Below are positions 1-7,890 of a DNA stretch of 64,000 nucleotides, one piece after another; position 1 is the first letter of the stretch, and each line of letters begins with the position of its first letter. Position numbers and translations under genes: made by a program. Below the pieces are notes generated by a model. That model saw only the letters and a list, made by a program, of their open reading frames with translations, did no database searches and had not been told where the DNA came from. The DNA is taken from contig NZ_QKTW01000018.1 in the NCBI RefSeq assembly GCF_003236175.1, positions 54,297-118,296 on the forward strand, written 5' to 3'. This DNA is from Taibaiella soli. GTDB lineage: Bacteria; Bacteroidota; Bacteroidia; Chitinophagales; Chitinophagaceae.

Positions 1-1817
1 AGTACGGCGATAAGATGTCCAGCGTGCTGGATGTAACGTACAAGCGTCCGAAGAAATTTGCAGCAACAGCAATGGTGAGTCTTTTAGGTGCTGGCCTTAC
101 TTTAGAGGGTGCTACCAAAAACGAACGACTCAGCTATATGGTGAGCATTCGTCAGAAAAGCAACCAATACCTTTTGCAGTCTCAGCCTACCAAAGGTGTG
201 TACAATCCGTCGTTCACTGATTTTCAGGGAGTGCTTGATTATAAACTAAGTGAAAAATGGGACCTGGAATTGATCGCTAACTATTCACGTAACCGTTTTA
301 GTTATGTTCCAGAAGAAATGACCTCGAGCTTTGGTGTGGTCAACCAGGCCTTTCAGCTCAGAGTGTTTTACGAAGGAAACGAAATCGATCAGTATGATTC
401 CAAGTTTGGTGGTCTCTCCGCGACCTACCATCCCAATAAAAATTTACGCCTGAAATTTATGGCATCCGGCTATCAGACCGACGAAAAAGAAACGTTTGAT
501 ATCAGCGGTGAATATCTGTTAGGCGAGTTGGAAACCGATATTGGTAAATCGAATTTCGGGCAGATCAAAACTTATCTAGGTACCGGTGTCATCCAGGATC
601 ACGGACGTAACTATCTCCAAATCGGAACAGGAGATGTGGGCCACCGCGGTTCGTACACGATGAAAAAACATTTCTTGTTGTGGGGCCTTGATGCGGCGTA
701 TTTTAGCATCAATGACCAGCTGCATGAGTGGGAACGCCGCGATTCATCAGGGTTTACGCAGCCGTACAATCCGAATGAACTGCAGATGGCAACACTTTAT
801 GATTCCAAATCCGATTTCACTTACATGCGTTATTCTGGCTTTGTGCAAGACAACTTCCGTGTGAGCGATTCTGTAGATCTTACATTTTCTGTTGGTGCGC
901 GTTTCAATTACAGCACACTCAACAATGAGATGATTGTGAGTCCGCGTGTGCAGGCTGCTTACAAGCCGAAATGGAAGCATGATATCGTTTTCCGTGCCGC
1001 TGCAGGCATTTATGCACAGCCGCCATTTTATCGCGAAATGCGTGATCTGCAAGGTAACATCAACACAGATCTGAAAGCGCAGAAATCAATGCACATCGTT
1101 GCGGGAACAGATTATAACTTCAAATGGGGCAGCAGTCCGTTTAAATTCACAACGGAGTTTTACTACAAAAATCTTTGGGACCTCGTTCCTTACTTCTACG
1201 ACAATGTGCGTATCCGCTATTATGGGCGTAATGACGCTGTAGGGTACGTTTACGGCGGTGAGATGCGTTTGTATGGTGATCTCGTAAAAGATGCGCCATC
1301 CTGGGTAAGCGTTGGCTTAATGAAAGCCGCGCAGAATATTACGGACAACAAAGTAACTTATAAAAATGCCGCAGGGCAGGATAGCGCAACTGTTGCGCCA
1401 GGTTATATTCCATTGCCTTCAGATCAGCGCGTGATGTTTGGCATGTATTTCCAGGATTATCTGCCGCGTAATAAAAACTTCCGCATGAACCTTAACCTGA
1501 TTTACTCAACAGGTTTGCCGTTCAATGCGCCGAGTACTTATCCGGTGCTCAACAACCTTCGTCTGCCGGATTATAAACGTGTAGATATCGGTTTCTCTGC
1601 GCTGCTGCTGGATGGTGCGAAGACAGATCGTCCATCGCACAGTTTCTTCCGCAATGTGCAATCAATCTGGGCCGGTCTCGAAGTGTTTAACCTCTTAGGT
1701 ATTCAGAATACGATCTCTTATTCCTGGATACAAGATCAGACATCGGGTAAAACATTTGCGGTGCCGAATAGACTTACTTCACGTTTGCTGAACGTAAAAC
1801 TGATCGTAAAAATATAA
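1..1817 (+). CDS. TonB-dependent receptor, C-terminal part (5' truncated by window)
   Basis: The reading frame is open from the left edge of the window, so this is the last ~605 residues of a larger protein. It shows the alternating aromatic/polar strands of an outer-membrane beta-barrel, with many short segments rich in Tyr, Phe, Asn and Asp separated by loops. It ends in a typical final strand (LLNVKLIVKI). Phrases such as LRLKFMASGYQTDEKE and DLTFSVGARFNYSTLNNE fit the barrel region of a TonB-dependent or carboxypeptidase-regulatory-like receptor. The plug and any TonB box lie outside the window. Substrate cannot be inferred. No SusD-like gene follows, so there is no evidence that this is a glycan-uptake (Sus) pair. 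Confidence 0.8.
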   Translation, partial: YGDKMSSVLDVTYKRPKKFAATAMVSLLGAGLTLEGATKNERLSYMVSIRQKSNQYLLQSQPTKGVYNPSFTDFQGVLDYKLSEKWDLELIANYSRNRFSYVPEEMTSSFGVVNQAFQLRVFYEGNEIDQYDSKFGGLSATYHPNKNLRLKFMASGYQTDEKETFDISGEYLLGELETDIGKSNFGQIKTYLGTGVIQDHGRNYLQIGTGDVGHRGSYTMKKHFLLWGLDAAYFSINDQLHEWERRDSSGFTQPYNPNELQMATLYDSKSDFTYMRYSGFVQDNFRVSDSVDLTFSVGARFNYSTLNNEMIVSPRVQAAYKPKWKHDIVFRAAAGIYAQPPFYREMRDLQGNINTDLKAQKSMHIVAGTDYNFKWGSSPFKFTTEFYYKNLWDLVPYFYDNVRIRYYGRNDAVGYVYGGEMRLYGDLVKDAPSWVSVGLMKAAQNITDNKVTYKNAAGQDSATVAPGYIPLPSDQRVMFGMYFQDYLPRNKNFRMNLNLIYSTGLPFNAPSTYPVLNNLRLPDYKRVDIGFSALLLDGAKTDRPSHSFFRNVQSIWAGLEVFNLLGIQNTISYSWIQDQTSGKTFAVPNRLTSRLLNVKLIVKI

Positions 1818-1896
1818 TTAGGATAAAAAATATTCTTTCTGTAATCCTTTTCCAGTAAGCGTTTGAAGGAAAGTTTGTAAAATTTTGCAACAAAGG

Positions 1897-1927
1897 TTTG
1901 GAAGGAAAGAGTTTCTGCCTATCTTTG
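1897..1927 (+). promoter_or_regulatory. Bacteroidota-type promoter of tRNA-Lys
   Basis: TTTG at 1897-1900 is followed after exactly 19 nt by TATCTTTG at 1920-1927. This is a perfect match to the known Bacteroidota -33 TTTG / -7 TAnnTTTG promoter. The tRNA begins 43 nt downstream. Confidence 0.75.
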
Positions 1928-1970
1928 CAGCCCATTCAGAAACAACGAAGGTTGCTAAAATGAAAGGAAA

Positions 1971-2043
1971 GATTCCGTAGCTCAGTTGGTAGAGCAATAC
2001 ACTTTTAATGTATGGGTCTTGGGTTCGAGTCCCAACGGGATCA
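1971..2043 (+). tRNA. tRNA-Lys (anticodon UUU)
   Basis: This 73-nt segment folds into a complete cloverleaf. The acceptor is GATTCCG pairing with CGGGATC (one G-T pair), the D-arm stem is GCTC/GAGC, the anticodon stem is ATACA/TGTAT around loop CTTTTAA, and the T-arm stem is TTGGG/CCCAA with loop TTCGAGT. The discriminator is A and CCA is not encoded. The anticodon TTT gives lysine. It is an isolated gene with its own promoter and terminator. Confidence 0.97.
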
Positions 2044-2048
2044 CAGAA

Positions 2049-2080
2049 AGCTTCACAGAAATGTGAGGCTTTTTTGTTTT
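2049..2080 (+). terminator. Intrinsic terminator after tRNA-Lys
   Basis: The stem GCTTCACA/TGTGAGGC (one G-T pair) is closed by a GAAA-like loop and followed by a run of T. It starts a few bases past the tRNA. Confidence 0.8.
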
Positions 2081-2160
2081 TACCCAGGCACCCCGGCTCT
2101 GAAGGGAGGTGTTGTTTCATCAGCTCTGTCTATTTTGAAAAATATTTTAAAAGATTCCCT

Positions 2161-2637
2161 ATGACCACGTTTCAACTTTTTTCGATTTTCTCACCAATCT
2201 TTGCGGCAATTACTGTTGCCTTTTTTACATTTCGATATGCGATTAAAAGCAAGAAATTTGATCTGCTTTATGCAAGTAAGATTCCTGCTTTTAAAGAAGT
2301 AGCTGCTAGATTAACAGACTTCAAAATGTCTTGTCTGGGAACATATGCGCAGTGTAAAGGAATGGGGTTTAATCCATATGAAGTAACCAATTCGGCACTT
2401 GGACATCGTACGGAAATTACTTTGGCGGTTGAGCAAAATGCGGTTTTTTTATCGGAAGTAAGCCGTAAGGAAATAGATGGTTTGCTAAATAGTATCGGTC
2501 ACCTTTGTAATATTGAACTTTCATTAGCAGGAGGCTATGAGGACGATCGAGGAGATTACTCCGAGATATATCTAAAAGCGAGTGAAATGGCTGAAGGAAT
2601 AATTAACTCACTTTATAGAGAATTGAACCTAATATAG
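2161..2637 (+). CDS. Hypothetical protein with one N-terminal membrane segment
   Basis: The frame is open from inside the tRNA, but the first credible start is the ATG at 2161, giving 158 residues. The N-terminus is a single hydrophobic helix (about residues 3-22, FQLFSIFSPIFAAITVAFF) followed by a positive stretch (KSKK). The remaining ~130 residues are a soluble, mostly helical cytoplasmic domain with conserved-looking charged segments. I do not recognise a family. It resembles small membrane-tethered hypothetical proteins found singly in Bacteroidota accessory regions. It converges on the VOC gene across a shared terminator. Confidence 0.6.
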   Translation: MTTFQLFSIFSPIFAAITVAFFTFRYAIKSKKFDLLYASKIPAFKEVAARLTDFKMSCLGTYAQCKGMGFNPYEVTNSALGHRTEITLAVEQNAVFLSEVSRKEIDGLLNSIGHLCNIELSLAGGYEDDRGDYSEIYLKASEMAEGIINSLYRELNLI

Positions 2638-2700
2638 AGGATTGCTTAAGATTTATCTATCCAATTAAGCAATGATAGAAGTTCAATGTCAAGTAAATAG

Positions 2701-2724
2701 AAAAGCCCCGCATGCGGGGCTTTT
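2701..2724. terminator. Bidirectional terminator between convergent genes
   Basis: AAAAGCCCCG, a 4-nt centre, then CGGGGCTTTT form a perfect hairpin with A-run and T-run on both sides. It lies between the hypothetical gene ending at 2637 (+) and the VOC gene ending at 2727 (-), so it can serve both. Confidence 0.85.
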
Positions 2725-2726
2725 AT

Positions 2727-3158
2727 CTAAGCTTCTTTCGTATCATAATCCACCATCCATTCAATCCCGTACTTATCTCTAAACATGCCAAAATAAGAAC
2801 CCCAGGGACTATCTGAGATGGGCATCTCTACTGCTCCACCTGCGGAGAGGCCATTAAACAATTTGTCTGCTTCTTCTCTAGTTTCTGCGCTTATTGCAAT
2901 TTTACTTCTGTTCTCGTTTTCGTTGGTTTTGCCCATAAATTCCGGAACATCGTTGCCCATCAGCTGGGTATGCTTGCTGATAGGCAATGCAATGTGCATA
3001 ATTTTATTTTGTTCATTTTCCGCTATCGGAACGCCGGACCCTGCGAGGTCTTTGAACCGAATGACTTTTGTGAACTCGCCGCCAAATACTGATTTGTAAA
3101 AAGTAAACGCTTCTTCGGCATTTCCGTTGAAGTTAATGTGAGGATTGATCGTTGCCAT
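2727..3158 (-). CDS. VOC (glyoxalase/PhnB-like) family protein
   Basis: The start chosen is the ATG at 3158 (protein begins MATINPHINFNGNAEEAF, 143 aa). An upstream in-frame start at 3203 adds 15 residues unlike the family. The sequence has the features of PhnB-like members of the vicinal oxygen chelate superfamily: an N-terminal NFNGNAEEAFTFYKSVFGG signature, a central KIMHIALP strand, and a C-terminal WGSYFGMFRDKYGIEW strand. The family includes metal-dependent enzymes and resistance proteins, but PhnB-like members are mostly of unknown reaction. Length fits a two-module VOC unit. It reads away from a repeat-filled 500-bp spacer. Confidence 0.85.
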   Translation of the reverse strand: MATINPHINFNGNAEEAFTFYKSVFGGEFTKVIRFKDLAGSGVPIAENEQNKIMHIALPISKHTQLMGNDVPEFMGKTNENENRSKIAISAETREEADKLFNGLSAGGAVEMPISDSPWGSYFGMFRDKYGIEWMVDYDTKEA

Positions 3159-3254
3159 GGTATTATAATTTGGTTTTAAATCAAAGCTACTGTTTGCTGA
3201 CAATATAAATGCGGTGTGATTGCGTCAAAGAAGAGGGGGATTGTGCCATCTGTC

Positions 3255-3466
3255 ACTTTTTGCTTAAACAAAAAGTAACCAAAAATTCAAGGCTTAAGGA
3301 AACTACGGCTAATCCCTACACTTCGTTCAGGACGACGAAGGCATACAGCTGTTGCGAGGAGGTACAACGTGGCAATCTGAAGCTTGCTATTGGCCATCTT
3401 CTAATTCCTGGCAAATCTATAGCTATGCACAACGATTCTTACAACCACCATAATTGCTTTACGCCG
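3255..3466 (+). repeat. Dispersed intergenic repeat, family A copy 1
   Basis: This segment matches, in inverted orientation, the spacer at about 6790-6990. Shared blocks include CAAAAATTCAAGGCTTAAGG, CTAATCCCTACACTTCGTTC and GACGACGAAGGCATACAGC, ending near TAATTGCTTTACGC. It opens with a hairpin (GTCACTTTTTG ... CAAAAAGTAAC). An ORF of 111 codons spans it at 3209-3544 but has low-complexity, non-protein-like composition and I do not call it. The whole spacer 3159-3659 holds only this repeat and the regulatory sites before the next gene. Confidence 0.8.
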
Positions 3467-3611
3467 TCTGCATTTCATTTCGTAAAGCCGAGTTTCCTTA
3501 GGCCGGATGTGTTACGTAAATGCACGTTGATTCTATTCGCCTAAATCAGCAATCCTTCAATTTCGCTCAGGATGAGATAAAAATCAGACATCAACGATCA
3601 GACGTAAATTC

Positions 3612-3625
3612 TTGCCAAATGGCAA
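3612..3625. promoter_or_regulatory. Candidate Crp/Fnr-type operator
   Basis: TTGCCA-AA-TGGCAA is a perfect 14-bp palindrome with the TTGnn-N4-nnCAA layout of FNR-type sites. Its centre (3618.5) lies 41.5 bp before the ATG at 3660, which is also the inferred transcription start. That is the classical class II activator position. The right half (TGGCAATC) also occurs inside dispersed repeats, so a chance palindrome is not excluded. Confidence 0.5.
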
Positions 3626-3647
3626 TCCGAATTACAACTGGTGACGG

Positions 3648-3655
3648 TAATTTTG
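3648..3655 (+). promoter_or_regulatory. -7 promoter element of the Crp-like gene
   Basis: TAATTTTG matches the -7 consensus TAnnTTTG exactly and ends four bases before the ATG at 3660, so the mRNA is probably leaderless. No TTTG lies at the expected -33 position. The palindrome at 3612-3625 lies just upstream of it. Confidence 0.55.
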
Positions 3656-3659
3656 TGAC

Positions 3660-4229
3660 ATGGAAAAGCTGATTGCTTATTTGCTGAAGTTTGGGAACCT
3701 TACTGAGGAGGAATGTAAATTGATCCTGTCTAAGGCAGAATTGAAAAGCATTTCCAAAGGGGCTTATTTTTCACAAGCCGGCAAGGTCGCAAAATCAATT
3801 GGCTTCGTGAGCGATGGCGTTTTCCGGATCTGCTACTATAGCAATACCGGCGAAAGCTTTACCCGGTATTTCGTCTACGAAAACCGTTTCGTGGTGGATA
3901 TGAATAGCTTTCAGGATGAGATTCCATCGGCAGAATATATAGAAGCGGTGACCGATTGTGAGGTGATTGCCTTTACTAAAGAGGATTTCCTCAGTCTTTC
4001 CGCAACTATTCCCGGCTGGAAGGATATCTTCTTTAAAATCACTTCTTATGTGCTTGAAAATAAACTGCGAATGACGAGCAATATGCTGGTGCAGGATGCA
4101 CAAACCCGGTATCTGAATTTTCTGGATCACTATCCGGGATTGGCCAACCGCATTCCGCTCATCATGCTGGCGTCTTATCTGGGCATTACTCCGTCGTCCT
4201 TAAGTCGGATCAGAAAGAATATTCTTTAG
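3660..4229 (+). CDS. Crp/Fnr family transcriptional regulator
   Basis: 189 aa. Residues about 1-115 form a cyclic-nucleotide-binding-type beta-roll (KGAYFSQAGKVAKSIGFVSDG, then SFTRYFVYENRFVVDMNSF). About 116-140 is the long dimerisation helix. The C-terminus carries a winged helix-turn-helix with recognition segment ASYLGITPSSLSRIRKN. The canonical cAMP-phosphate pocket (RSA in E. coli Crp) is not conserved, as is usual in Bacteroidota members, so the ligand is unknown. It is followed by purA after 124 bp with no obvious coupling. The palindrome and -7 element just upstream suggest autoregulation. Confidence 0.9.
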   Translation: MEKLIAYLLKFGNLTEEECKLILSKAELKSISKGAYFSQAGKVAKSIGFVSDGVFRICYYSNTGESFTRYFVYENRFVVDMNSFQDEIPSAEYIEAVTDCEVIAFTKEDFLSLSATIPGWKDIFFKITSYVLENKLRMTSNMLVQDAQTRYLNFLDHYPGLANRIPLIMLASYLGITPSSLSRIRKNIL

Positions 4230-4353
4230 TCAGACTGTTGCTTTTGTGACACCTGTCAACCTCAAAATTGGCCGGACTGGGTTTGCTATGTCCTGTAGTC
4301 AAAAAATTTAGAAGTAACCGATTAAATAAAAATCAAAAAAAACAACGATAAAT

Positions 4354-5637
4354 ATGGCAGTAGATGTAGTATTAGGTCTTCAATGGGGAGACGAAGGAAA
4401 AGGTAAGATTGTTGACGTACTGAGCGAAAGCTATCAATTAGTGGCCCGGTTTCAGGGTGGCCCAAATGCTGGCCACACGCTTGAATTTGGTGGCCGGAAA
4501 TTTGTTTTGAATACCATCCCTTCCGGAGTATTCTCACCGAACACAGTAAACCTTATTGGTAATGGAGTAGTGATTGATCCGGTGGGTTTTAAAGCGGAGG
4601 TAGAAGGACTGAAAACACATGGTTTCGACTTGTTGACATCGGGTAATTTAAAAATCGCTAAACGGGCGCATCTGATCCTTCCGACGCATCAATTGCTGGA
4701 TGCTGCATCTGAGCGAGAGCTGGGAACGAACAAGATCGGTTCCACGCTGAAAGGCATTGGGCCTGCATACATGGATAAGACCGGACGCAGTGGATTGCGC
4801 GTTGGCGATATCTTGTTGCCTGACTTCATGGATCGTTATCAGAAATTGGTAGCAAAGCATCAGTCCATACTGCTGGTACTTTATGGCGAGGTACCGGATT
4901 TTACGGATCGTGAGCAAGCTTTTTTTGATGGTGTCGAATTTCTGAAACAATTCGCTTTGGTGGATGCAGAACATCTCATTCATCAATGCTTGCAGGAAGG
5001 GCATCGCATATTAGCCGAAGGCGCGCAAGGGACATTGCTGGATGTTGATTTTGGCACTTATCCTTTTGTTACTGCTTCGACCACTATTACAGCTGGCGCC
5101 TGTATTGGATTAGGCGTTGCTCCGCAAAAGATCGGTGAAGTGATCGGAATTTTTAAAGCTTATTGTACCCGGGTTGGCGGCGGCCCTTTTCCAACGGAGC
5201 AGATCAATGAAATCGGCGAGCAGCTTCGTCAGACAGGCAAGGAATTCGGCGCAGTAAGCGGCAGGCCAAGAAGGACTGGCTGGTTGGATCTCCCCGCGTT
5301 GAAACAAGCAATACTGCTGAACGGCGTGACGCAATTGGTAATGACTAAAGCTGATGTGTTGGACAATTTTGAGCAGATCAATGTTTGCACGCACTATTTA
5401 CAGGACAGCGTAAAGATTGACTATCTCCCGTATGAAATGGATCAGCATAACATTGAACCCGTTTATAAAACATTTCCAGGTTGGCAGACAGCCATTTCCA
5501 GTATGAGTACCGCGGCGGAAATGCCTGAAGCGTTAAAAGCGTACCTCAGGTTTTTAGAATCAGCACTTGGTTTGCCCGTAAGATATCTTTCTGTCGGTCC
5601 TGATCGTATGCAGACCATTGATCTGTTTAATAAGTAA
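4354..5637 (+). CDS. purA: Adenylosuccinate synthetase
   Basis: 427 aa, the normal length. PurA condenses IMP and aspartate using GTP to give adenylosuccinate, the first committed step from IMP to AMP in the cytoplasm. Visible motifs are the N-terminal P-loop-like GLQWGDEGKGKIVD (about residues 7-20) with catalytic Asp and Lys, QGGPNAGHTL with the catalytic His, NKIGSTLKGIGPAY for IMP binding, EGAQGTLLDVDFGTYPFVT, and VSGRPRRTGWLDLPALK. The start is the ATG just before VDVVLGLQWGDEGKG. It lies between two unrelated Crp-like regulators and no other purine gene is nearby. Confidence 0.98.
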   Translation: MAVDVVLGLQWGDEGKGKIVDVLSESYQLVARFQGGPNAGHTLEFGGRKFVLNTIPSGVFSPNTVNLIGNGVVIDPVGFKAEVEGLKTHGFDLLTSGNLKIAKRAHLILPTHQLLDAASERELGTNKIGSTLKGIGPAYMDKTGRSGLRVGDILLPDFMDRYQKLVAKHQSILLVLYGEVPDFTDREQAFFDGVEFLKQFALVDAEHLIHQCLQEGHRILAEGAQGTLLDVDFGTYPFVTASTTITAGACIGLGVAPQKIGEVIGIFKAYCTRVGGGPFPTEQINEIGEQLRQTGKEFGAVSGRPRRTGWLDLPALKQAILLNGVTQLVMTKADVLDNFEQINVCTHYLQDSVKIDYLPYEMDQHNIEPVYKTFPGWQTAISSMSTAAEMPEALKAYLRFLESALGLPVRYLSVGPDRMQTIDLFNK

Positions 5638-5657
5638 TAGTTTTCTCGCGTAAATTT

Positions 5658-6263
5658 ATGAGACAAACATCCAATAACTTCACTCCCGTGACACAACCAC
5701 TCCTTTCCCACATACAAAAATTCACTTCCATTCCGCCAGACAAAATCAGTTTGCTGGAGCCATTCTTCGAACATAAAACTTACAAGAAGAAAGAAGTGTT
5801 ACTAGCGGAAGGACAGCGATGCTTTGAGAAATTTTTTATTGTGAAAGGTTGTGTGCATTTGTCTTACTTGCGGCAAAATGGAACTGAACAAACCGTGGAC
5901 TTTGCGATGGAGAACTGGTGGACTTCTGACTTCTCTGCTTTTCCGACAGCTGCGGTTTCAAAATTTTCTATTCGTGCAACGGAGCATACAGAGGTATTAA
6001 TTATTACCGCCGATCGTCAGCACGAATTACTGCAGCAGGTTCCGGAGCTGAATGAATATTTTCATCTGGTATTTCAAAGAGCTTATGCAGCCTGTCAGAT
6101 GCGGTTCCGGTTTCTGTTCGAGTTTTCGAAGGAAGAATTATATCAGAATTTCCTGCAGAATTTTCCGGCGTTCGTGCAACGTGTACCGCAATATTTGCTG
6201 GCTTCATTTCTAGGCTTTACGCCTGAATATTTGAGCGAAATCCGGAAGAAATATCTTTCTTAA
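5658..6263 (+). CDS. Crp/Fnr family transcriptional regulator
   Basis: 201 aa. It begins 20 bp after purA and has a cNMP-binding-type beta-roll (KKKEVLLAEGQRCFEKFFIVKGCVHLSYL, about residues 45-75), the segment TVDFAMENWWTSDFSAF typical of Bacteroidota Crp-like proteins, a dimer helix, and a short C-terminal DNA-binding part ending in LLASFLGFTPEYLSEIRKK. The AhpD-like gene follows after 61 bp on the same strand. A Crp-like regulator next to a CMD gene is a common Bacteroidota pairing, so the regulator may act on that gene. Ligand and DNA site are unknown. Confidence 0.9.
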   Translation: MRQTSNNFTPVTQPLLSHIQKFTSIPPDKISLLEPFFEHKTYKKKEVLLAEGQRCFEKFFIVKGCVHLSYLRQNGTEQTVDFAMENWWTSDFSAFPTAAVSKFSIRATEHTEVLIITADRQHELLQQVPELNEYFHLVFQRAYAACQMRFRFLFEFSKEELYQNFLQNFPAFVQRVPQYLLASFLGFTPEYLSEIRKKYLS

Positions 6264-6324
6264 ACAGGTTTAAGTAAAACGTTTTTTCGCTGTGCGAGCT
6301 TTGCCGTAACAAAACAAAAAAATT

Positions 6325-6774
6325 ATGGCAAAAATTGTGAATCACCGCTTGGATGTGTGGAAACAAGAACCTTTATATTGGGAACTGATCTCGAAAATAG
6401 ATAAGCGTGTATATGAGTCTACCGTTTCCAGAACGCTGATAGAGATGATTAAGATTCGTGTTTCGCAGATTAATAAATGTGCTTTTTGTATTGACTACCA
6501 TACACAAGAAGCTTTGGCTAATGGAGAAACACAACGAAGGATATTCGCTTTATCTGCCTGGCAGGAAAGTCCATTGTTTACCGATGTAGAACGCGCGGTA
6601 CTTCAGGCGGTAGAAGAAATGACTTACATTTTTAATCATGGACTTTCTGATAATGCTTATGAACAGCTTAAGGCGTATTTTACAGCGCAGGAGATAGCCG
6701 ATATTTTCGTCTGCATCAGCCACATCAATTTTCTGAATCGTATCGGAATTTCTACGAAGACGCAAGCAGTTTAA
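6325..6774 (+). CDS. Carboxymuconolactone decarboxylase / AhpD-like protein
   Basis: 149 aa, all-helical, with the AhpD-type redox motif CAFCIDYH (about residues 52-59), in which two cysteines spaced CxxC and a nearby His act in peroxidase chemistry. The surrounding segment MIKIRVSQINKCAFCIDYHTQEAL is typical of AhpD-like alkylhydroperoxidase family proteins in the CMD superfamily. Likely role: thiol-dependent reduction of organic peroxides or a related redox reaction. The physiological substrate cannot be read from sequence. It lies directly after a Crp-like regulator gene and probably shares its control. Confidence 0.88.
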   Translation: MAKIVNHRLDVWKQEPLYWELISKIDKRVYESTVSRTLIEMIKIRVSQINKCAFCIDYHTQEALANGETQRRIFALSAWQESPLFTDVERAVLQAVEEMTYIFNHGLSDNAYEQLKAYFTAQEIADIFVCISHINFLNRIGISTKTQAV

Positions 6775-6784
6775 ATTAAAAATT

Positions 6785-6995
6785 CAAAAGCGTAAAGCAA
6801 TTATGATGGTTATGAGAATAGCTATGTATGGTAATAAAATTGTCTGGCATCGTAATGAAGCCCAATAGTAGCTTTAACAATTGTTGCTGTATGCCTTCGT
6901 CGTCCTGAACGAAGTGTAGGGATTAGTCGGGTTTCCTTAAGCCTTGAATTTTTGGTTACTTTTTTTCAAGAAAAAAGTGACTCCCGGTATGGGCA
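6785..6995 (-). repeat. Dispersed intergenic repeat, family A copy 2 (inverted)
   Basis: This is the reverse-complement partner of the repeat at 3255-3466. The conserved blocks appear in reverse order, including the hairpin arms (GTTAC... and ...GTGAC) near 6951-6982. The two copies point toward each other and bracket the block Crp-purA-Crp-CMD. The spacer from 6775 to 7139 holds nothing else I can identify. Confidence 0.8.
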
Positions 6996-7139
6996 AAGCA
7001 AAAAAGAGATTGTCTAAAAAAGCTTAACGCCAAAGGTTTAAAGCGAAGCTGAAAATCTTACCGGCGTTTGGTGCTTGGAATGTTGATTAGTATTCAGAAA
7101 TCGCAAAATTCAAAAGTAAAATTTAAAACAGCCAAAGTC

Positions 7140-7781
7140 ATGACTAATAAAATTATCGCCGGCGTAAAAATACCTGATAGTACGATTGCCAATCAGGCGA
7201 CGGAATTATTGCGCGAACATGGTTCTGAATTGTTGTACAACCATTCGCTGAGAACGTTTCTGTTTGCATCTTTAAATGGCCGGCAAAATAAAATCAAATA
7301 CGATCCGGAGCTTTTATACGTCAGCGCAGCGTTTCATGATTTGGGTCTGACGCCGCATTATCGCAGCGAGGATAAACGGTTTGAAGTGGACGGTGCCAAT
7401 GCAGCAAGAGATTTTTTGATGAGTCATGGCATTCCTCCGCAAACACTACAATTGGTTTGGGATGCAATTGCATTACACACTTCGCCGGGAATTGCGGAGT
7501 ATAAAGAGGCCGAAGTTGCGTTGTTGAACTACGGCGTAGCACTGGATGTAGTGGGTAAGGGGTACGATAAACTATCTGAGAATAATCGTGAAGAAATTCT
7601 GATGCAATTTCCTCGTCACGATTTTAAAAAGCATATCATTCCAACTTTCTTCGATGGTTTCAAACACAAGCCACACACCACTTACGGGAGTATCAACGCC
7701 GATATCTGTGCATGTATGATGCCGGATTATCAACGAAAAGACTTTTGTGATTTGATTCGGGAATCGCCATGGGAAAGCTGA
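7140..7781 (+). CDS. HD domain-containing protein (putative phosphohydrolase)
   Basis: The start chosen is the ATG at 7140 (213 aa). The frame extends upstream only through a TTG and repeat-like sequence. HD-superfamily metal ligands are visible: His in YNHSLRTFLFA (about residue 36), the HD doublet in AAFHDLGLTPHY (about residues 67-68), and a later His in AIALHTSP. The layout resembles the cyanamide-hydratase-like HD proteins (NHSLRT ... FHDLG ... ALHTSPG), but that reaction is only a guess. Cytoplasmic, no signal peptide. Convergent with the next VOC gene across a shared terminator. Confidence 0.82.
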   Translation: MTNKIIAGVKIPDSTIANQATELLREHGSELLYNHSLRTFLFASLNGRQNKIKYDPELLYVSAAFHDLGLTPHYRSEDKRFEVDGANAARDFLMSHGIPPQTLQLVWDAIALHTSPGIAEYKEAEVALLNYGVALDVVGKGYDKLSENNREEILMQFPRHDFKKHIIPTFFDGFKHKPHTTYGSINADICACMMPDYQRKDFCDLIRESPWES

Positions 7782-7838
7782 TGTCCGATTTTATGATCGC
7801 TGATATTTTTAGAAAACGGAGTTCATTTCAGTGAAAAT

Positions 7839-7880
7839 AAAAGGAGCTTGTCTCAAATGTGGAAACAAGCTCCTTTTATT
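7839..7880. terminator. Bidirectional terminator
   Basis: AAAAGGAGCTTGT and AACAAGCTCCTTTT form a long perfect stem around a ~12-nt loop, with A-rich and T-rich flanks. It separates the convergent HD gene (+) and VOC gene (-). Confidence 0.85.
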
Positions 7881-7890
7881 ATTAGATATT

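Noticed and set aside
2008..2160. An N-terminal extension of the hypothetical protein starting inside tRNA-Lys
   Set aside because: It would overlap the tRNA and its terminator; ATG 2161 gives a normal membrane-anchor start.
3209..3544. A 111-codon ORF in the spacer before the Crp-like gene
   Set aside because: It runs through the family A repeat and has non-protein-like composition; the inverted repeat copy does not keep the frame.
3255..6995. Composite transposon or genomic island around purA
   Set aside because: The bracketing repeats are short and intergenic, with no transposase, and purA is an ordinary core gene, so mobility is not supported.
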